Part shown: positions 32,893 through 42,450 of the stretch, piece by piece | Numbering within the stretch: position 1 is the first letter of the stretch | Layout: each line of letters begins with the position of its first letter | Made by a program: the position numbers and the translations under genes | The notes under the pieces: generated by a model | Database searches by the model: none | What the model was told of the DNA's origin: nothing | Seen by the model: only the letters and a program-made list of their open reading frames with translations | Assembly: GCF_017676385.1 (NCBI RefSeq) | Contig: NZ_JAFFZN010000039.1 | Location: 1 to 60,544 of the forward strand | Length of the DNA: 60,544 nucleotides | Origin: Streptomyces spirodelae | GTDB lineage: Bacteria > Actinomycetota > Actinomycetes > Streptomycetales > Streptomycetaceae | Direction: 5' to 3'

Positions 32893-35800
32893 TCACGGGT
32901 GGGAGCCGCGAGCGCCCGGCCGAAGGAGACCGCTCTCGGCGCCGTACCGGCCCTCCGTCCCGATGTGCCGCACCAGCGTCCCCCCGGCTCTCTGGTCGGC
33001 CTTTTTGCAGGCCTTCTGGTCGGGCCTCTCGTCGGCCCTTTTGCCGGCCTTCTGATCGGCTCTCTGGTCACCCCTCCTGTCAGCTCTCTTGTCCGCCTTC
33101 TTGTCGGCCCATGCCTCGGCTCTGTGGCCGTTGCCGCTGGGCGGGCCGGTTCCGTTTGTGGGCAGGCGCCGCGGCCGGGGGGCGGTCGCGCGCCGGGACA
33201 CGGCCTCGAGGGCGGCCTCCAGGACGGATACGTCGCGCTCCTGGGCGAGCAGCAGGTCGAGCAGCTCGTCGCGCAGCGGACCCTCCCCCATGCCCAGCAC
33301 CCGCGCGAGCTCCGCCCTGAGGGGAGGCTCCTGTTCCCGCAGCAGCTCCGTCACCAGGGGAAGCAGCACCTCGCGGGCGCCCGGCCCGTGCCGCAGCCGG
33401 TGGCCCACGAAGGCGGCCACGTCCTCGCGCGCCCGCCACGGACGGAGCTCGGCGTATGCGCGTACGAGCGCGGCGGCCCGGCGGGCCAGTGCCGGGGTGC
33501 GTACCCGGGCGAGCGCCCGTACGGCCTCCGACTGCGCCGCCGGATCGCCGGGCTCGGTCAGCAGCGAGCGGAAGGCGGCGAGAACCGGCTCCGGGTGCGT
33601 GGTCAGTGCGGTGCCCAGGGAAGCGGCCAGCTCCGCGTCCCCGGTGTCGGAGAAGCGGCACAGCGCGGCCGCCATGTGCCGTGTGCGGCCGTGCGGGTGC
33701 GGGTCCCGAACGAGCATGGTGAGAGCCGCCGTGCGCAGGTCGGTGCCCGCGCTGCGGTGCAGCAGTGCGAGCGCGGCGGACCGCAGCGGCTTCCGGTCGG
33801 TCCCGCTCCGCGCCAGGCGCGCGGCCTGAACCCCGTAGCGGGCGGCGGCCGTCCAGCGGCTGTCGCGGCTGTCCCGGCTGTCGTGGGCCCACCGCTCGAC
33901 AGCTCGGCACATGACGGAGAGTTCGTCGTGCACCAGCTCGGCCAGGAGTTCGTCGGCGCACGGGTGTGCCGCGTCCACGAGGGCGTCGGCAAGGTCGTCG
34001 GCGGCGCGGTTCCGGTGGGTGTACAGCAGCGCCTGCGCCGCCGTCGCGACGGTGGGCACGGTACGGCTCTCCACGTCCGTACGCCGCCGCAACGGCCGCT
34101 GGTCGCTGAACCACTCGCACAACAACCGCTGCACGGCGACCGGTTCGGCGACCAGCAGTTCCCCCAGCAGGTCGAGGCTGCGGCCCTGTTCGCACGGCCG
34201 GTCCGCCGGCGGGTCGGCGGGCAGCAGGTGCCGCAGCAGTCCGGCCTTGTCGGCCACCGTGAGCGGCAGTCCGTGCCAGAAACGGGGCCCGAAGTGTTCC
34301 CGCACCGTGGCGCTCTCCTGCCGCTCTGCCACTCGTCGGGCCAGGCACGCCAGCACCTGCGTGTACGGGCTCGCGTCGGGCAACAGCGGAAGCGTCCCCG
34401 CCAGCAGGTGCACCGCCCACCAGACCACCTCGCCAGGTGCTTCCCCAGGGACCTGTCCTGCCTCGCCCGTCGGCTGCCCCTGTGCTACGTCCGCCTTGTC
34501 CGCCGCCTCGGCCAAAGGATCGACCAAGGAGTCCGCCAGCCGTCGCAGCCGGGGAGTGAGCGCCACCGCGCCGTCTCTCCGGTCGCACAGCAGCAACGCC
34601 TGGACGACCGGTGAGATGCGGTGGTGTGGCACCGGTGGCGCCTCGGTCGCGTCGCCCTGGCTCCGGTTGCCCACGAGCGCGTCCAGCGCTCCGTCGAGAT
34701 CCAGGTGGCAGCCCTGCAGCCAGTCGGAGAACTCTTCGTCCACGAACCGGTATCCCTCGCCTGCCGGGGCCAGCACGCCCTCCGCCAGCACGGCGGACGC
34801 CCAGCCACCGCGCCGCGGGAAGAGCTCGTCGAAGGCCGCGCGGCTCAGATCTCCCTGCCCCGACCCGAGGCAGCGCCGCGCGGCCTCGTGCAGTCGCCCC
34901 GCGACCCGGGCCGCGAGCCGCCGTACAGCCCCGGAGTCCTCTCCTTCCGAGCCCTCGTCGCCTGGGGCCTCACTTTCCGAGCCCTCGCCGTCCGGGGCCT
35001 CACTTTCCGAGCCGTCCGAGCCCTCACCTTCCGAGCCCTCGCCCTCGGTGCACGAGGTCAGACGCCGCGCGATACGGAGGCAGAGCAGGTCGAGAAAGGC
35101 GGAGAAGATCTCGTGCCGGGCAGGGGCCCGCTCACCCTCCCTGTCGGCCGGGTCCGCCTCCGACCCACCCGGTGGTCGCCGTCCGCACAGCGCGCCTTGC
35201 GCGGCACGCACTTGGGACAGCATCCGCATCGCCAGGGGGTGCCCGGCGTCGCGGGGTGCCAGAAGGCCGTCCGGCAGTCCGTAGGCGGTCTGTGCGCGGG
35301 TGGCCTGCCGTCTCGGCAGGCCACCCACCCGGACGCTGCCGTCGGTACCGGCGAGTGCGTAGAGCATGTCGGCGGGAAAGAGCGCGGCCGCCTGTTCCCA
35401 GTGCTCGGGGCGGCAGGCGACGGCGAGCCGCGCTCCGGAGGCTCTCAGCCAGCTCGCCGTAGAGGCGGTCCACTGCGGCAGCGTGTGCGCGAGTTGGAGG
35501 GGCATCTCCTCGGGCGCGTCCAGCAGTACGAGCAGCGGACGGCCGGCAGCGGACGCGAGACGGGCCACCAGATCGGGGTCCGCACTGTGGGCGTCTCCGG
35601 GGCAGGGTGCGACCCCTGCGAGCGCGCGGCCGACCGCCTCGCCGAGGTCCGTGTCGTCCGGCCGCAGGTCGGCACCGCGCAGCCAGACGCTCGGCGCGGG
35701 AGCGGCCGCCCGCGCCCTCCGGGCAATCGCCGCGGCCAGTTCGGTGGTGCGGCCCGTACCGGGGGCGCCGACCAGTGCGAGGACGGAAGCACCGCTGTGT

Positions 35801-36561
35801 GCGAACATCTCGAATGCCTCGGCGACTTCCGGCCGGGTCACCGCGTGGGCACACCGCTCGACCGCGGGGCCCACACAGGCGGCCGTCAGTCGCAGCACGC
35901 CGGCCAGGTTCAGATCGGGCCCGAACCCGGGTACCACCGCACCGTTGCGCCGCAGCAGTACCCCGAGCGGGCCGTCGGGTGCCGCCATGCCCGCGGCCCG
36001 CAGCGGCACCGCGAACGTTCCACGCCGCCCCGAGGTCGCGTGCAGCGCGGTGCCCAGGACGCCGAGGACGGCCCCGGTCGCCGCGTCCACGACGGGGGCG
36101 CCCGACGCCCTGCGGGAGAGCCGCAGCGGGACACCGTCGGCCTCCGGCAGCTCCACTTGGAGCACCCGTTCCATGGCGTGGTAGCGGGCGGTGGAGGTGT
36201 AGGTGGCGGGTACGGTCCCGATGAGCGTCGCGTGCAGCGCCTCGTCCTCGGTCAGCAGCACGGCCGGGGTGCCGGGGCGGGTTCGTTCTCCGCCGATGAC
36301 CAGCGGGTCCAGATGGTGCAGCCCAGGTGTGCGGATGAGCGCCAGGTTCCACCGCGGCACCGGCGTGATGTCACGGTCGGCCGCGACGAGGGTGCTGCGA
36401 GTGCCGTCTCCGGCGTGCAGGACGACCCTCCCGAGGCCGTCCACCGCCTCATGGCTGGTGACCACCGTGCCGAGTCCGTCGGCGACGAAGCCCAGACCGC
36501 GCGGCCGTCCCGCCAGATCGCGGATACGAACCAGGGTGGGTCTCCCGCACACCGTCGACAT
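32893..36561 (-). CDS. Trypsin-like domain / P-loop NTPase / helical-repeat protein
   Basis: The 1222-residue product starts at an ATG with GGAGG 8 bases upstream (MSTVCGRPTLVRIRD). Residues 1-190 resemble a trypsin-type (S1) fold: H37 in GTVVTSHEAV, S153 in RASGAPVVD, but N72 in WNLALIR where the catalytic Asp is expected. Residues about 255-480 hold a P-loop (GAPGTGRTT at 265-273) and Walker B RPLLVLLDAPEEM, as in STAND/AAA ATPases. After an acidic Ser/Glu/Gly repeat (residues ~530-580) comes a long alpha-helical region with HEAT-like repeats. The tail of about 80 residues is Lys/Asp/Arg repeats (ADKKADKRADRRG). It is not a housekeeping gene, although it sits between ribF and truB. It could be a signalling or defence sensor; unknown. 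Confidence 0.85.
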   Translation of the reverse strand: MSTVCGRPTLVRIRDLAGRPRGLGFVADGLGTVVTSHEAVDGLGRVVLHAGDGTRSTLVAADRDITPVPRWNLALIRTPGLHHLDPLVIGGERTRPGTPAVLLTEDEALHATLIGTVPATYTSTARYHAMERVLQVELPEADGVPLRLSRRASGAPVVDAATGAVLGVLGTALHATSGRRGTFAVPLRAAGMAAPDGPLGVLLRRNGAVVPGFGPDLNLAGVLRLTAACVGPAVERCAHAVTRPEVAEAFEMFAHSGASVLALVGAPGTGRTTELAAAIARRARAAAPAPSVWLRGADLRPDDTDLGEAVGRALAGVAPCPGDAHSADPDLVARLASAAGRPLLVLLDAPEEMPLQLAHTLPQWTASTASWLRASGARLAVACRPEHWEQAAALFPADMLYALAGTDGSVRVGGLPRRQATRAQTAYGLPDGLLAPRDAGHPLAMRMLSQVRAAQGALCGRRPPGGSEADPADREGERAPARHEIFSAFLDLLCLRIARRLTSCTEGEGSEGEGSDGSESEAPDGEGSESEAPGDEGSEGEDSGAVRRLAARVAGRLHEAARRCLGSGQGDLSRAAFDELFPRRGGWASAVLAEGVLAPAGEGYRFVDEEFSDWLQGCHLDLDGALDALVGNRSQGDATEAPPVPHHRISPVVQALLLCDRRDGAVALTPRLRRLADSLVDPLAEAADKADVAQGQPTGEAGQVPGEAPGEVVWWAVHLLAGTLPLLPDASPYTQVLACLARRVAERQESATVREHFGPRFWHGLPLTVADKAGLLRHLLPADPPADRPCEQGRSLDLLGELLVAEPVAVQRLLCEWFSDQRPLRRRTDVESRTVPTVATAAQALLYTHRNRAADDLADALVDAAHPCADELLAELVHDELSVMCRAVERWAHDSRDSRDSRWTAAARYGVQAARLARSGTDRKPLRSAALALLHRSAGTDLRTAALTMLVRDPHPHGRTRHMAAALCRFSDTGDAELAASLGTALTTHPEPVLAAFRSLLTEPGDPAAQSEAVRALARVRTPALARRAAALVRAYAELRPWRAREDVAAFVGHRLRHGPGAREVLLPLVTELLREQEPPLRAELARVLGMGEGPLRDELLDLLLAQERDVSVLEAALEAVSRRATAPRPRRLPTNGTGPPSGNGHRAEAWADKKADKRADRRGDQRADQKAGKRADERPDQKACKKADQRAGGTLVRHIGTEGRYGAESGLLRPGARGSHP

Positions 36562-36756
36562 CGCTCGAACCTCCGCGCCGGCCCACACCGCCGCGTCGAC
36601 CGTAGAGCGGAGTTGATCAGCGGCGACAGGTCCGGCGCCGAACGCGCCCCCGCCCGCGCCCACGCTTCACCCCGAGCGCCCGCCCACTCGGGTGAACCGA
36701 CCGGTGAACAGGGATATCCCCGGCGCTTCACCCGTCAGGGGAGGCGCCCCGGCGGC

Positions 36757-36827
36757 GCGGGCCGCCAGCCGTCGGCAGCCAGACCGTGGGCCGCCAGCCG
36801 TTGGCCGCGGCCGCCAGCCGTTGGCCG
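36757..36827. repeat. Short GC-rich direct repeats between truB and the 1222-residue gene
   Basis: The unit CCGCCAGCCGTTGGCCGC occurs twice exactly, with a third, decayed copy upstream (CCGCCAGCCGTCGGCAGC). Units are partly self-complementary and may fold; they lie directly downstream of the truB stop, so could serve as its terminator. Confidence 0.5.
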
Positions 36828-37754
36828 CTAGACGAAGACCGCCAGGCTCTTCGCCCTGCCGCTCCGCTCCTCCACCAGCGCGACGAACCGTCCGCCCGGG
36901 CCGAACACCGCGACAGGGCCCGGTCCGCCCGCGTCCGACGGCATCCGCAGCTGGACGCCGTTGCCGATGCGCCGCGCCTGCTCCTCGTCCACGTCCCAGC
37001 GGGAGAACGCGGCAGCCGCGGCCTCGCCCAACGGCAGTACGGGCAGCGGCTCCTCGGCGTCCACGTGCTCCTGGAGCCGCTCCAGGGTGTGGGCACCGTC
37101 CAGCCCGTACGGGCCGACCCGGGTGCGCCGCAGTGCGGTCAGATGGCCGCCCGTGCCCAGCGCTGCGCCCAGATCACGGGCGAGTGCGCGCACATAGGTG
37201 CCGGACGAGCACACCACGGACACCAGCAGATCGGTGACCGGAGTGCCCTCCTCGGCAGTTTCCTCCCGCATGTCGTGCACCACGAACGAGGAGACGGTGA
37301 CCGGCCGGGCGGCCAGCTCGACCTCCTCGCCCTCACGCACCCGCGCATACGCGCGCCTGCCGTCCACCTTGACCGCGCTGACGGCAGAGGGCACCTGCAG
37401 GATCTGTCCGGTCAGCGTGGCCACCGCTGCCTCCACGCGCTCCCGGTCCAGGTCCTTGGCGCCCCGCGAGGCGGTGATCTCGCCCTCGGCGTCCTCCGTC
37501 ACGGTGTCCTGACCGAGCCGGACGGTCGCCACGTACTCCTTCTCCGTCAGGGCGAGGTGGCCGAGCAGCCGGGTGGCCCGCTCGGTGCCGATGACCAGTA
37601 CACCGGTGGCCATCGGGTCGAGGGTCCCCGCATGCCCGACACGGCGGGTGCGGGCCATACCGCGCAGCTTGGCCACCACGTCGTGCGAGGTGAACCCGGC
37701 GGGCTTGTCGACGATGATCAGCCCGCCGGGTCCGTTGTCTCTCTTGCGTGCCAC
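36828..37754 (-). CDS. truB: tRNA pseudouridine(55) synthase TruB
   Basis: TruB isomerises U55 in the T-loop of tRNAs. The 308-residue product has DKPAGFTSHDVV near residue 16, the catalytic Asp in GHAGTLDPMATGVLV (about residues 40-54), YARVREGE, and the SSGTYVRALARDLG stretch. The C-terminus is a PUA-like part (FGPGGRFVALVEER). Start is GTG at 37754, 3 bases after the rbfA stop, so the two are coupled. It is part of the truB-rbfA-DUF503-infB-ylxR-nusA-rimP run, all on the minus strand. Confidence 0.96.
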   Translation of the reverse strand: MARKRDNGPGGLIIVDKPAGFTSHDVVAKLRGMARTRRVGHAGTLDPMATGVLVIGTERATRLLGHLALTEKEYVATVRLGQDTVTEDAEGEITASRGAKDLDRERVEAAVATLTGQILQVPSAVSAVKVDGRRAYARVREGEEVELAARPVTVSSFVVHDMREETAEEGTPVTDLLVSVVCSSGTYVRALARDLGAALGTGGHLTALRRTRVGPYGLDGAHTLERLQEHVDAEEPLPVLPLGEAAAAAFSRWDVDEEQARRIGNGVQLRMPSDAGGPGPVAVFGPGGRFVALVEERSGRAKSLAVFV

Positions 37755-37757
37755 AGG

Positions 37758-38258
37758 TCAGGCGCTCTCGTCCTTGCCACCGGAAGCATCCCCGCCGTCC
37801 GCATCGGCGGGCGGCTCCTCGTCGTCGAGAGCGGATTCTCCCGGCTTGCGGTACGGGTCGGGCTCGCCCGCGTACGAAGCGCCGGAGGAAGCCTTGCGGA
37901 CCTCCTCGTCGGCGGCCCGGGCCCTGGCGAGCGCCTCGTCGATGGTCTTGGCGGTCTCCGGGAGCGCGTCGGCGACGAACGTGAGGCTCGGCGTGTGCTT
38001 GATGCCGGCCGCCGAGCCGACGGCGGAGCGGAGCACGCCCTTGGCGCTCTCCAGACCCGCTGCCGCGGCCTTGCGATCCTCCTCGTCGCCGTAGACGGTG
38101 TAGAAGACCGTCGCCTCCCTGAGGTCGCCGGTGACCCTGGTGTCCGTAACGGTCACGTGTGTGCCGAGCCGCGGGTCCTTGATCCCCCGGTGCAGCTTCT
38201 CGGCGACCACCTCACGGATGAGGTCCGCCAGCCTCTTCGCCCGCGCATTGTCGGCCAC
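37758..38258 (-). CDS. rbfA: Ribosome-binding factor A
   Basis: RbfA helps mature the 30S subunit at its 16S 5' end. The 166-residue product starts MADNARAKRLADLIREVV and has the KH-type core with KLHRGIKDPRLGTHVTVTD and the ATVFYTVYG strand. The last about 45 residues are an acidic Glu/Asp/Pro tail (PPADADGGDASGGKDESA) common in actinobacterial RbfA. It lies 105 bases after the DUF503 gene on the same strand. Confidence 0.95.
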   Translation of the reverse strand: MADNARAKRLADLIREVVAEKLHRGIKDPRLGTHVTVTDTRVTGDLREATVFYTVYGDEEDRKAAAAGLESAKGVLRSAVGSAAGIKHTPSLTFVADALPETAKTIDEALARARAADEEVRKASSGASYAGEPDPYRKPGESALDDEEPPADADGGDASGGKDESA

Positions 38259-38363
38259 TGGTCCGTCTCCTTGCTCTGCGCCATGCGCTCACGCGCTGCT
38301 GCATCCTGCGTTACTGCTGTTCTGAGTAGCCGCGACCGCTTCCGACCAGCCTCCACAGAGCGG

Positions 38364-38660
38364 CTAGTCATCGTCGTCGCCGTGGAACCGCCGCCGCACG
38401 GACAGCAGTTCAATCTCAGGACGCGCGGCGACCAGCCGCTCGCAGCGGTCCAGCACGTCACTGAGGTGCCCCGCGTCCCCGGACACCGCCGCCAGTCCGA
38501 TTCGAGCCCGGCGGTAGAGGTCCTGTTCGCCCGTCTCCGCCACGCTGACCGCGTATTTGCGCTGCAGCTCGGCGACGATGGGTCGGACGACGGAGCGCTT
38601 CTCCTTGAGCGACCGCACGTCGCCGAGAAGCAGATCGAAGGACAGCGTCCCTACGTACAT
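38364..38660 (-). CDS. DUF503 family protein
   Basis: The product is 98 residues, MYVGTLSFDLLLGDVRSLKEKRSVV, the DUF503 hallmark; it ends in an acidic HGDDDD. Members are small alpha/beta proteins encoded beside rbfA/infB in many bacteria; function is unknown. The ATG at 38660 has no good ribosome site, and a longer open frame up to 38741 is less likely. The gene lies 145 bases past the infB stop, beyond a hairpin. Confidence 0.85.
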   Translation of the reverse strand: MYVGTLSFDLLLGDVRSLKEKRSVVRPIVAELQRKYAVSVAETGEQDLYRRARIGLAAVSGDAGHLSDVLDRCERLVAARPEIELLSVRRRFHGDDDD

Positions 38661-38748
38661 ACAGTGCGGGTCATGCCACCCGTGGGGCCTTGGGGTACCG
38701 CCCAGCGGAGGCTGGGCGTGCCAGTCACTGGCACCGTACACGCAACGG

Positions 38749-38791
38749 CCGGGGCCGATCGACGGAAATATCTTCCGCCGGTCGGCCCCGG
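38749..38791 (-). terminator. Hairpin downstream of infB
   Basis: Nineteen-base arms with one mismatch (38749-38767 and 38773-38791, CCGGGGCCGATCGACGGAA) enclose a 5-base loop, 14 bases past the infB stop. It may partly separate infB from the DUF503-rbfA-truB part. Confidence 0.75.
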
Positions 38792-38805
38792 TTCGAGGGA
38801 GCGGG

Positions 38806-41800
38806 TCAGCCTCGCGGCTTTTCCCTCATCTCGTATGTCGCGATGACGTCGTCGATCTTGATGTCGTTGAAGTTTCCGAGGTTGATACCGCCCTCGAAGC
38901 CTTCGCGGATCTCGGTCACATCGTCCTTGAAGCGGCGCAGGCCCTCGATGTTGAGGTTCTCCGCCACGACCTTGCCGTCCCGGATGACACGGGCCTTGGT
39001 GTTCCTGCGCACCTCGCCGGAGCGGATGATGACACCCGCGATGTTGCCCAGCTTGGACGAGCGGAAGATCTCGCGGATCTCCGCCGTACCCAGCTCGACC
39101 TCTTCGTACTCCGGCTTGAGCATGCCCTTCAGGGCCGCCTCGATCTCCTCGATGACCTGGTAGATCACCGAGTAGTAGCGGACGTCCACACCCTCGCGCT
39201 CGGCCAGCTGCGTCGCACGCCCCTCGGCGCGGACGTTGAAGCCGATGACGATGGCGTCGGATCCGGTCGCCAGGTCGATGTCGGTCTCGGTGACCGCACC
39301 CACACCGCGGTGCAGGATGCGCAGGTCCACCTCTTCGCCGACGTCGAGCTGGAGCAGCGAGGACTCCAGGGCCTCGACCGAACCGGACGCGTCGCCCTTG
39401 ATGATGAGGTTGAGCTGCTGCACCTCGCCCGCCTTGAGCACCTTGTCCAGGTCCTCCAGGGAGACGCGGCGGGTCCGCTTGGCAAAGGCCGCGTTGCGCT
39501 CGCGCGCCGCGCGCTTCTCGGCGATCTGCCGGGCCGTACGGTCCTCCTCGACCACCAGGAAGTTGTCGCCCGCGCCCGGGACATTGGTGAGACCGAGCAC
39601 CAGGACGGGGGTCGAGGGACCCGCTTCCTTGATGTTCTCGCCCTTGTCGTCGAGCATCGCGCGCACCCGGCCGTAGGCGTCGCCCACCACCATGGTGTCG
39701 CCGACCCGCAGCGTTCCGCGCTGCACCAGCACGGTCGCCACGGCGCCGCGGCCGCGGTCGAGGTGGGCTTCGATCGCGATGCCCTGCGCGTCCTGGTCGG
39801 GGTTGGCCCGCAGGTCGAGCGAGGCGTCCGCGGTCAGGACCACGGCCTCCAGCAGCTCCTCGATGTTCAGCCCCTGGCGCGCGGAGATGTCGACGAACAT
39901 CGTGTCGCCGCCGTACTCCTCGGCCACCAGCCCGTACTCGGTGAGCTGGCCGCGGACCTTGGTCGGGTCGGCACCCTCGACGTCGATCTTGTTGACCGCG
40001 ACGACGATCGGCACGTCGGCCGCCTTGGCGTGGTTGAGCGCCTCGACGGTCTGCGGCATCACGCCGTCGTTGGCCGCGACGACCAGGATCGCGATGTCGG
40101 TCGACTTGGCACCGCGGGCACGCATGGCGGTGAACGCCTCGTGGCCAGGGGTGTCGATGAAGGTGATCTTGCGCTCTTCGTCGTTCACCTCGGTCGACGC
40201 CTGGTAGGCGCCGATGTGCTGGGTGATGCCGCCGGCCTCGCCCTCGATGACGTTGGTCTTCCGGATCGCGTCCAGCAGCCTCGTCTTACCGTGGTCGACG
40301 TGACCCATGACGGTCACCACCGGCGGACGCGGCATGAGCGCCGTCTCGCCGCCCTCGTCCTCGCCGAACTCGATGTCGAAGGACTCGAGAAGCTCGCGGT
40401 CCTCCTCCTCCGGGCTGACGATCTGGACGACGTAGTTCATCTCCTCGCCGAGGAGGTGCAGCGTCTCGTCGGAGACAGACTGGGTCGCGGTGACCATCTC
40501 GCCCAGGTTGAACATCACCTGGACCAGCGACGCCGGGTTGGCGTTGATCTTCTCCGCGAAGTCCGTGAGCGAGGCACCACGCGACAGCCGGACGGTCTCG
40601 CCCTTGCCGCGCGGCAGCATCACACCGCCGACGGACGGCGCCTGCATCTGCTCGTACTCCTGGCGCCGCTGCCGCTTCGACTTGCGGCCACGACGGGCCG
40701 GACCGCCGGGACGGCCGAACGCGCCCTGCGTGCCGCCACGGCCACCGGGACCACCCGGGCGACCGGCGAAACCGGGACGGCCACCGCCGCCGGGACGGCC
40801 GGCGAAGCCGCCACCGCCACCGGGACGACCGCCGCCACCGCCACCGGGGCGCCCGGCGAAGCCGCCACCGCCACCGGGACGGCCACCGCCGCCGCCCGGA
40901 CGGCCACCGCCGCCGGGACCGCCACGGCCGGGACCCGGACGCGGGCCCGCGGCGGGACGCTGCGGCATCATGCCCGGGTTCGGACGGTTACCGCCGCCAC
41001 CACCCGGACGCGGGCCGCCGCCCTGCGGGGCCTGCGGACGAGGCATGTTGCCCGGCGTGGCACGACCGCCACCCGGAGCCTGCGGACGCGGACCCGCCTG
41101 GCCCGCGCCGCCGGGACCCTGGCCCGGCTTGGGCGCACCCGGCTTCGGAGCGCCCGGCTTGGGGGCACCACCGGAACGAGGCGCCTGCGGGCGCGCCATC
41201 CCGGTGGAGCCACCGGAGGTGAAGGGGTTGTTACCCGGACGCGGCCCTGAGGGGCGCGCACCCGGCTTGGGGGCCTGGCCACCCTGCGGACGACCCTGAC
41301 CGCCCGGACGCGGCGTCTGACCCGGCTTGGGGGCCTGGCCCGGCTTGGGAGCCTGGCCACCGGGCCGCGGGGTCTGGCCCGGCTTGGGTGCGCCCGGCGC
41401 GGCGGGCGGCGCCTGGAAGTCCGGCTTCGCGGGCGCTGCGGGCTGTGCGGGCCCCGGCTTGGGCGCACCGGGCTTCGGGGCGCCGGGCTTGGGAGCCTCG
41501 GGCGCACCCGTCTCGCCCTGTGCGGGGCTCGGGGCAGGGGTCACCGGGGCCTCGGGGCCCGGCTTGGGGGCACCGGGCTTCGGTGCGCCCGGCTTCGGCG
41601 CGCTCGCACCCGGCTTGGGTGCGGCGGGCTTGGCGGCTGCCTTCTTGGGCGCCGCGGGCTTCGCTGCGGACTTCTTGGCGCCACCGCCGGAGCCCGCGTC
41701 GAACGCGTCTGTCAGTTTGCGGACTACCGGCGCCTCGATCGTCGAGGACGCCGAACGGACGAATTCACCGAGTTCTTGGAGCTTGGCCATCACGACCTTG

Positions 41801-41850
41801 CTCTCCACTCCAAGTTCCTTGGCGAGTTCGTATACCCGGACCTTAGCCAC
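38806..41850 (-). CDS. infB: Translation initiation factor IF-2
   Basis: IF-2 is the GTPase that places initiator tRNA on the ribosome. The product is 1014 residues from the GTG at 41850, with AAGGAG upstream. The N-terminal IF2_N domain (MAKVRVYELAKELGVESK) is followed by a Pro/Ala/Gly/Lys linker of about 330 residues, which includes repeats of PGAPKPGAPKPG and a Gly/Arg-rich section (GGGGRPGGGGGFAGRP), then a basic patch (RRGRKSKRQRRQEYEQ). The GTPase domain has GHVDHGKT (G1), DTPGHEAF (G3) and NKID (G4). Long N-terminal linkers are normal in streptomycetes, so I see nothing defective. Internal start sites producing shorter forms are possible but not examined. Confidence 0.97.
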   Translation of the reverse strand: MAKVRVYELAKELGVESKVVMAKLQELGEFVRSASSTIEAPVVRKLTDAFDAGSGGGAKKSAAKPAAPKKAAAKPAAPKPGASAPKPGAPKPGAPKPGPEAPVTPAPSPAQGETGAPEAPKPGAPKPGAPKPGPAQPAAPAKPDFQAPPAAPGAPKPGQTPRPGGQAPKPGQAPKPGQTPRPGGQGRPQGGQAPKPGARPSGPRPGNNPFTSGGSTGMARPQAPRSGGAPKPGAPKPGAPKPGQGPGGAGQAGPRPQAPGGGRATPGNMPRPQAPQGGGPRPGGGGGNRPNPGMMPQRPAAGPRPGPGRGGPGGGGRPGGGGGRPGGGGGFAGRPGGGGGGRPGGGGGFAGRPGGGGRPGFAGRPGGPGGRGGTQGAFGRPGGPARRGRKSKRQRRQEYEQMQAPSVGGVMLPRGKGETVRLSRGASLTDFAEKINANPASLVQVMFNLGEMVTATQSVSDETLHLLGEEMNYVVQIVSPEEEDRELLESFDIEFGEDEGGETALMPRPPVVTVMGHVDHGKTRLLDAIRKTNVIEGEAGGITQHIGAYQASTEVNDEERKITFIDTPGHEAFTAMRARGAKSTDIAILVVAANDGVMPQTVEALNHAKAADVPIVVAVNKIDVEGADPTKVRGQLTEYGLVAEEYGGDTMFVDISARQGLNIEELLEAVVLTADASLDLRANPDQDAQGIAIEAHLDRGRGAVATVLVQRGTLRVGDTMVVGDAYGRVRAMLDDKGENIKEAGPSTPVLVLGLTNVPGAGDNFLVVEEDRTARQIAEKRAARERNAAFAKRTRRVSLEDLDKVLKAGEVQQLNLIIKGDASGSVEALESSLLQLDVGEEVDLRILHRGVGAVTETDIDLATGSDAIVIGFNVRAEGRATQLAEREGVDVRYYSVIYQVIEEIEAALKGMLKPEYEEVELGTAEIREIFRSSKLGNIAGVIIRSGEVRRNTKARVIRDGKVVAENLNIEGLRRFKDDVTEIREGFEGGINLGNFNDIKIDDVIATYEMREKPRG

Positions 41851-42005
41851 TTCGCTCCTTACGGCCCGGGGGATCGTCCGCCGGACCTTCGCTACTGATG
41901 CATGGGCGTACTCATCGCGTACTCATCGAGTGCTCATCGCAATCTCGACCTACTTCCCACTCGCGAGGTACCTCTCCCCGAACGGAGGTTCCGTACGGGC
42001 TGTGC

Positions 42006-42302
42006 TTACAGTCTTTCGGTGCTGGTCTGTGCGTTCCGCTCCACGTGCTCCCGCAGCTCCGCGAGGTCGAACGGACCCGGACCTCGAAAGGCCCGGTTGA
42101 ATGCCCGGCGCCGGACGGCCTGCTCGAGACAGGACGGAACGGAGTGCACATATGCACCCCGACCGGGCAGCCTACCGCGAAGATCGGGGATCAGGCTTCC
42201 CCCGATCAGCACCAATCGCAGCAGAACATCCTTGTCGGTGCGCTCCCGGCAGCCCACGCAGGTCCGCTGAGGGCACGCCCGACCACGCGTCCGGCCAGAC
42301 AC
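42006..42302 (-). CDS. ylxR: YlxR family RNA-binding protein
   Basis: The 98-residue product has the YlxR signature RTCVGCRERTDK near residue 12 and GRLPGRGAYVHS near residue 43. Family members are small basic proteins encoded between nusA and infB, probably binding RNA or RNase P components. Start is GTG at 42302. There are 148 bases between nusA and it and 155 before infB, both with no strong hairpin, consistent with one long transcript. Confidence 0.92.
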   Translation of the reverse strand: MSGRTRGRACPQRTCVGCRERTDKDVLLRLVLIGGSLIPDLRGRLPGRGAYVHSVPSCLEQAVRRRAFNRAFRGPGPFDLAELREHVERNAQTSTERL

Positions 42303-42450
42303 TGGTTAAGTCTACCTCCCCGAAGCCCCGAAACCCGTTGGGGGGTAAGGGCGCCGTTACTCATTCGCAGCCGGACGCGCCCACCCGGACGCGCTCCGTG
42401 ATCACTACAGGCTGCTACCGGGCGACTCAGCTGGGTTGCTCCGGCCCGGC

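Noticed and set aside
38557..41250. 897-codon plus-strand frame opposite infB
   Set aside because: Antisense shadow of infB; its composition mirrors the repeats of the IF-2 linker and it resembles no protein family.
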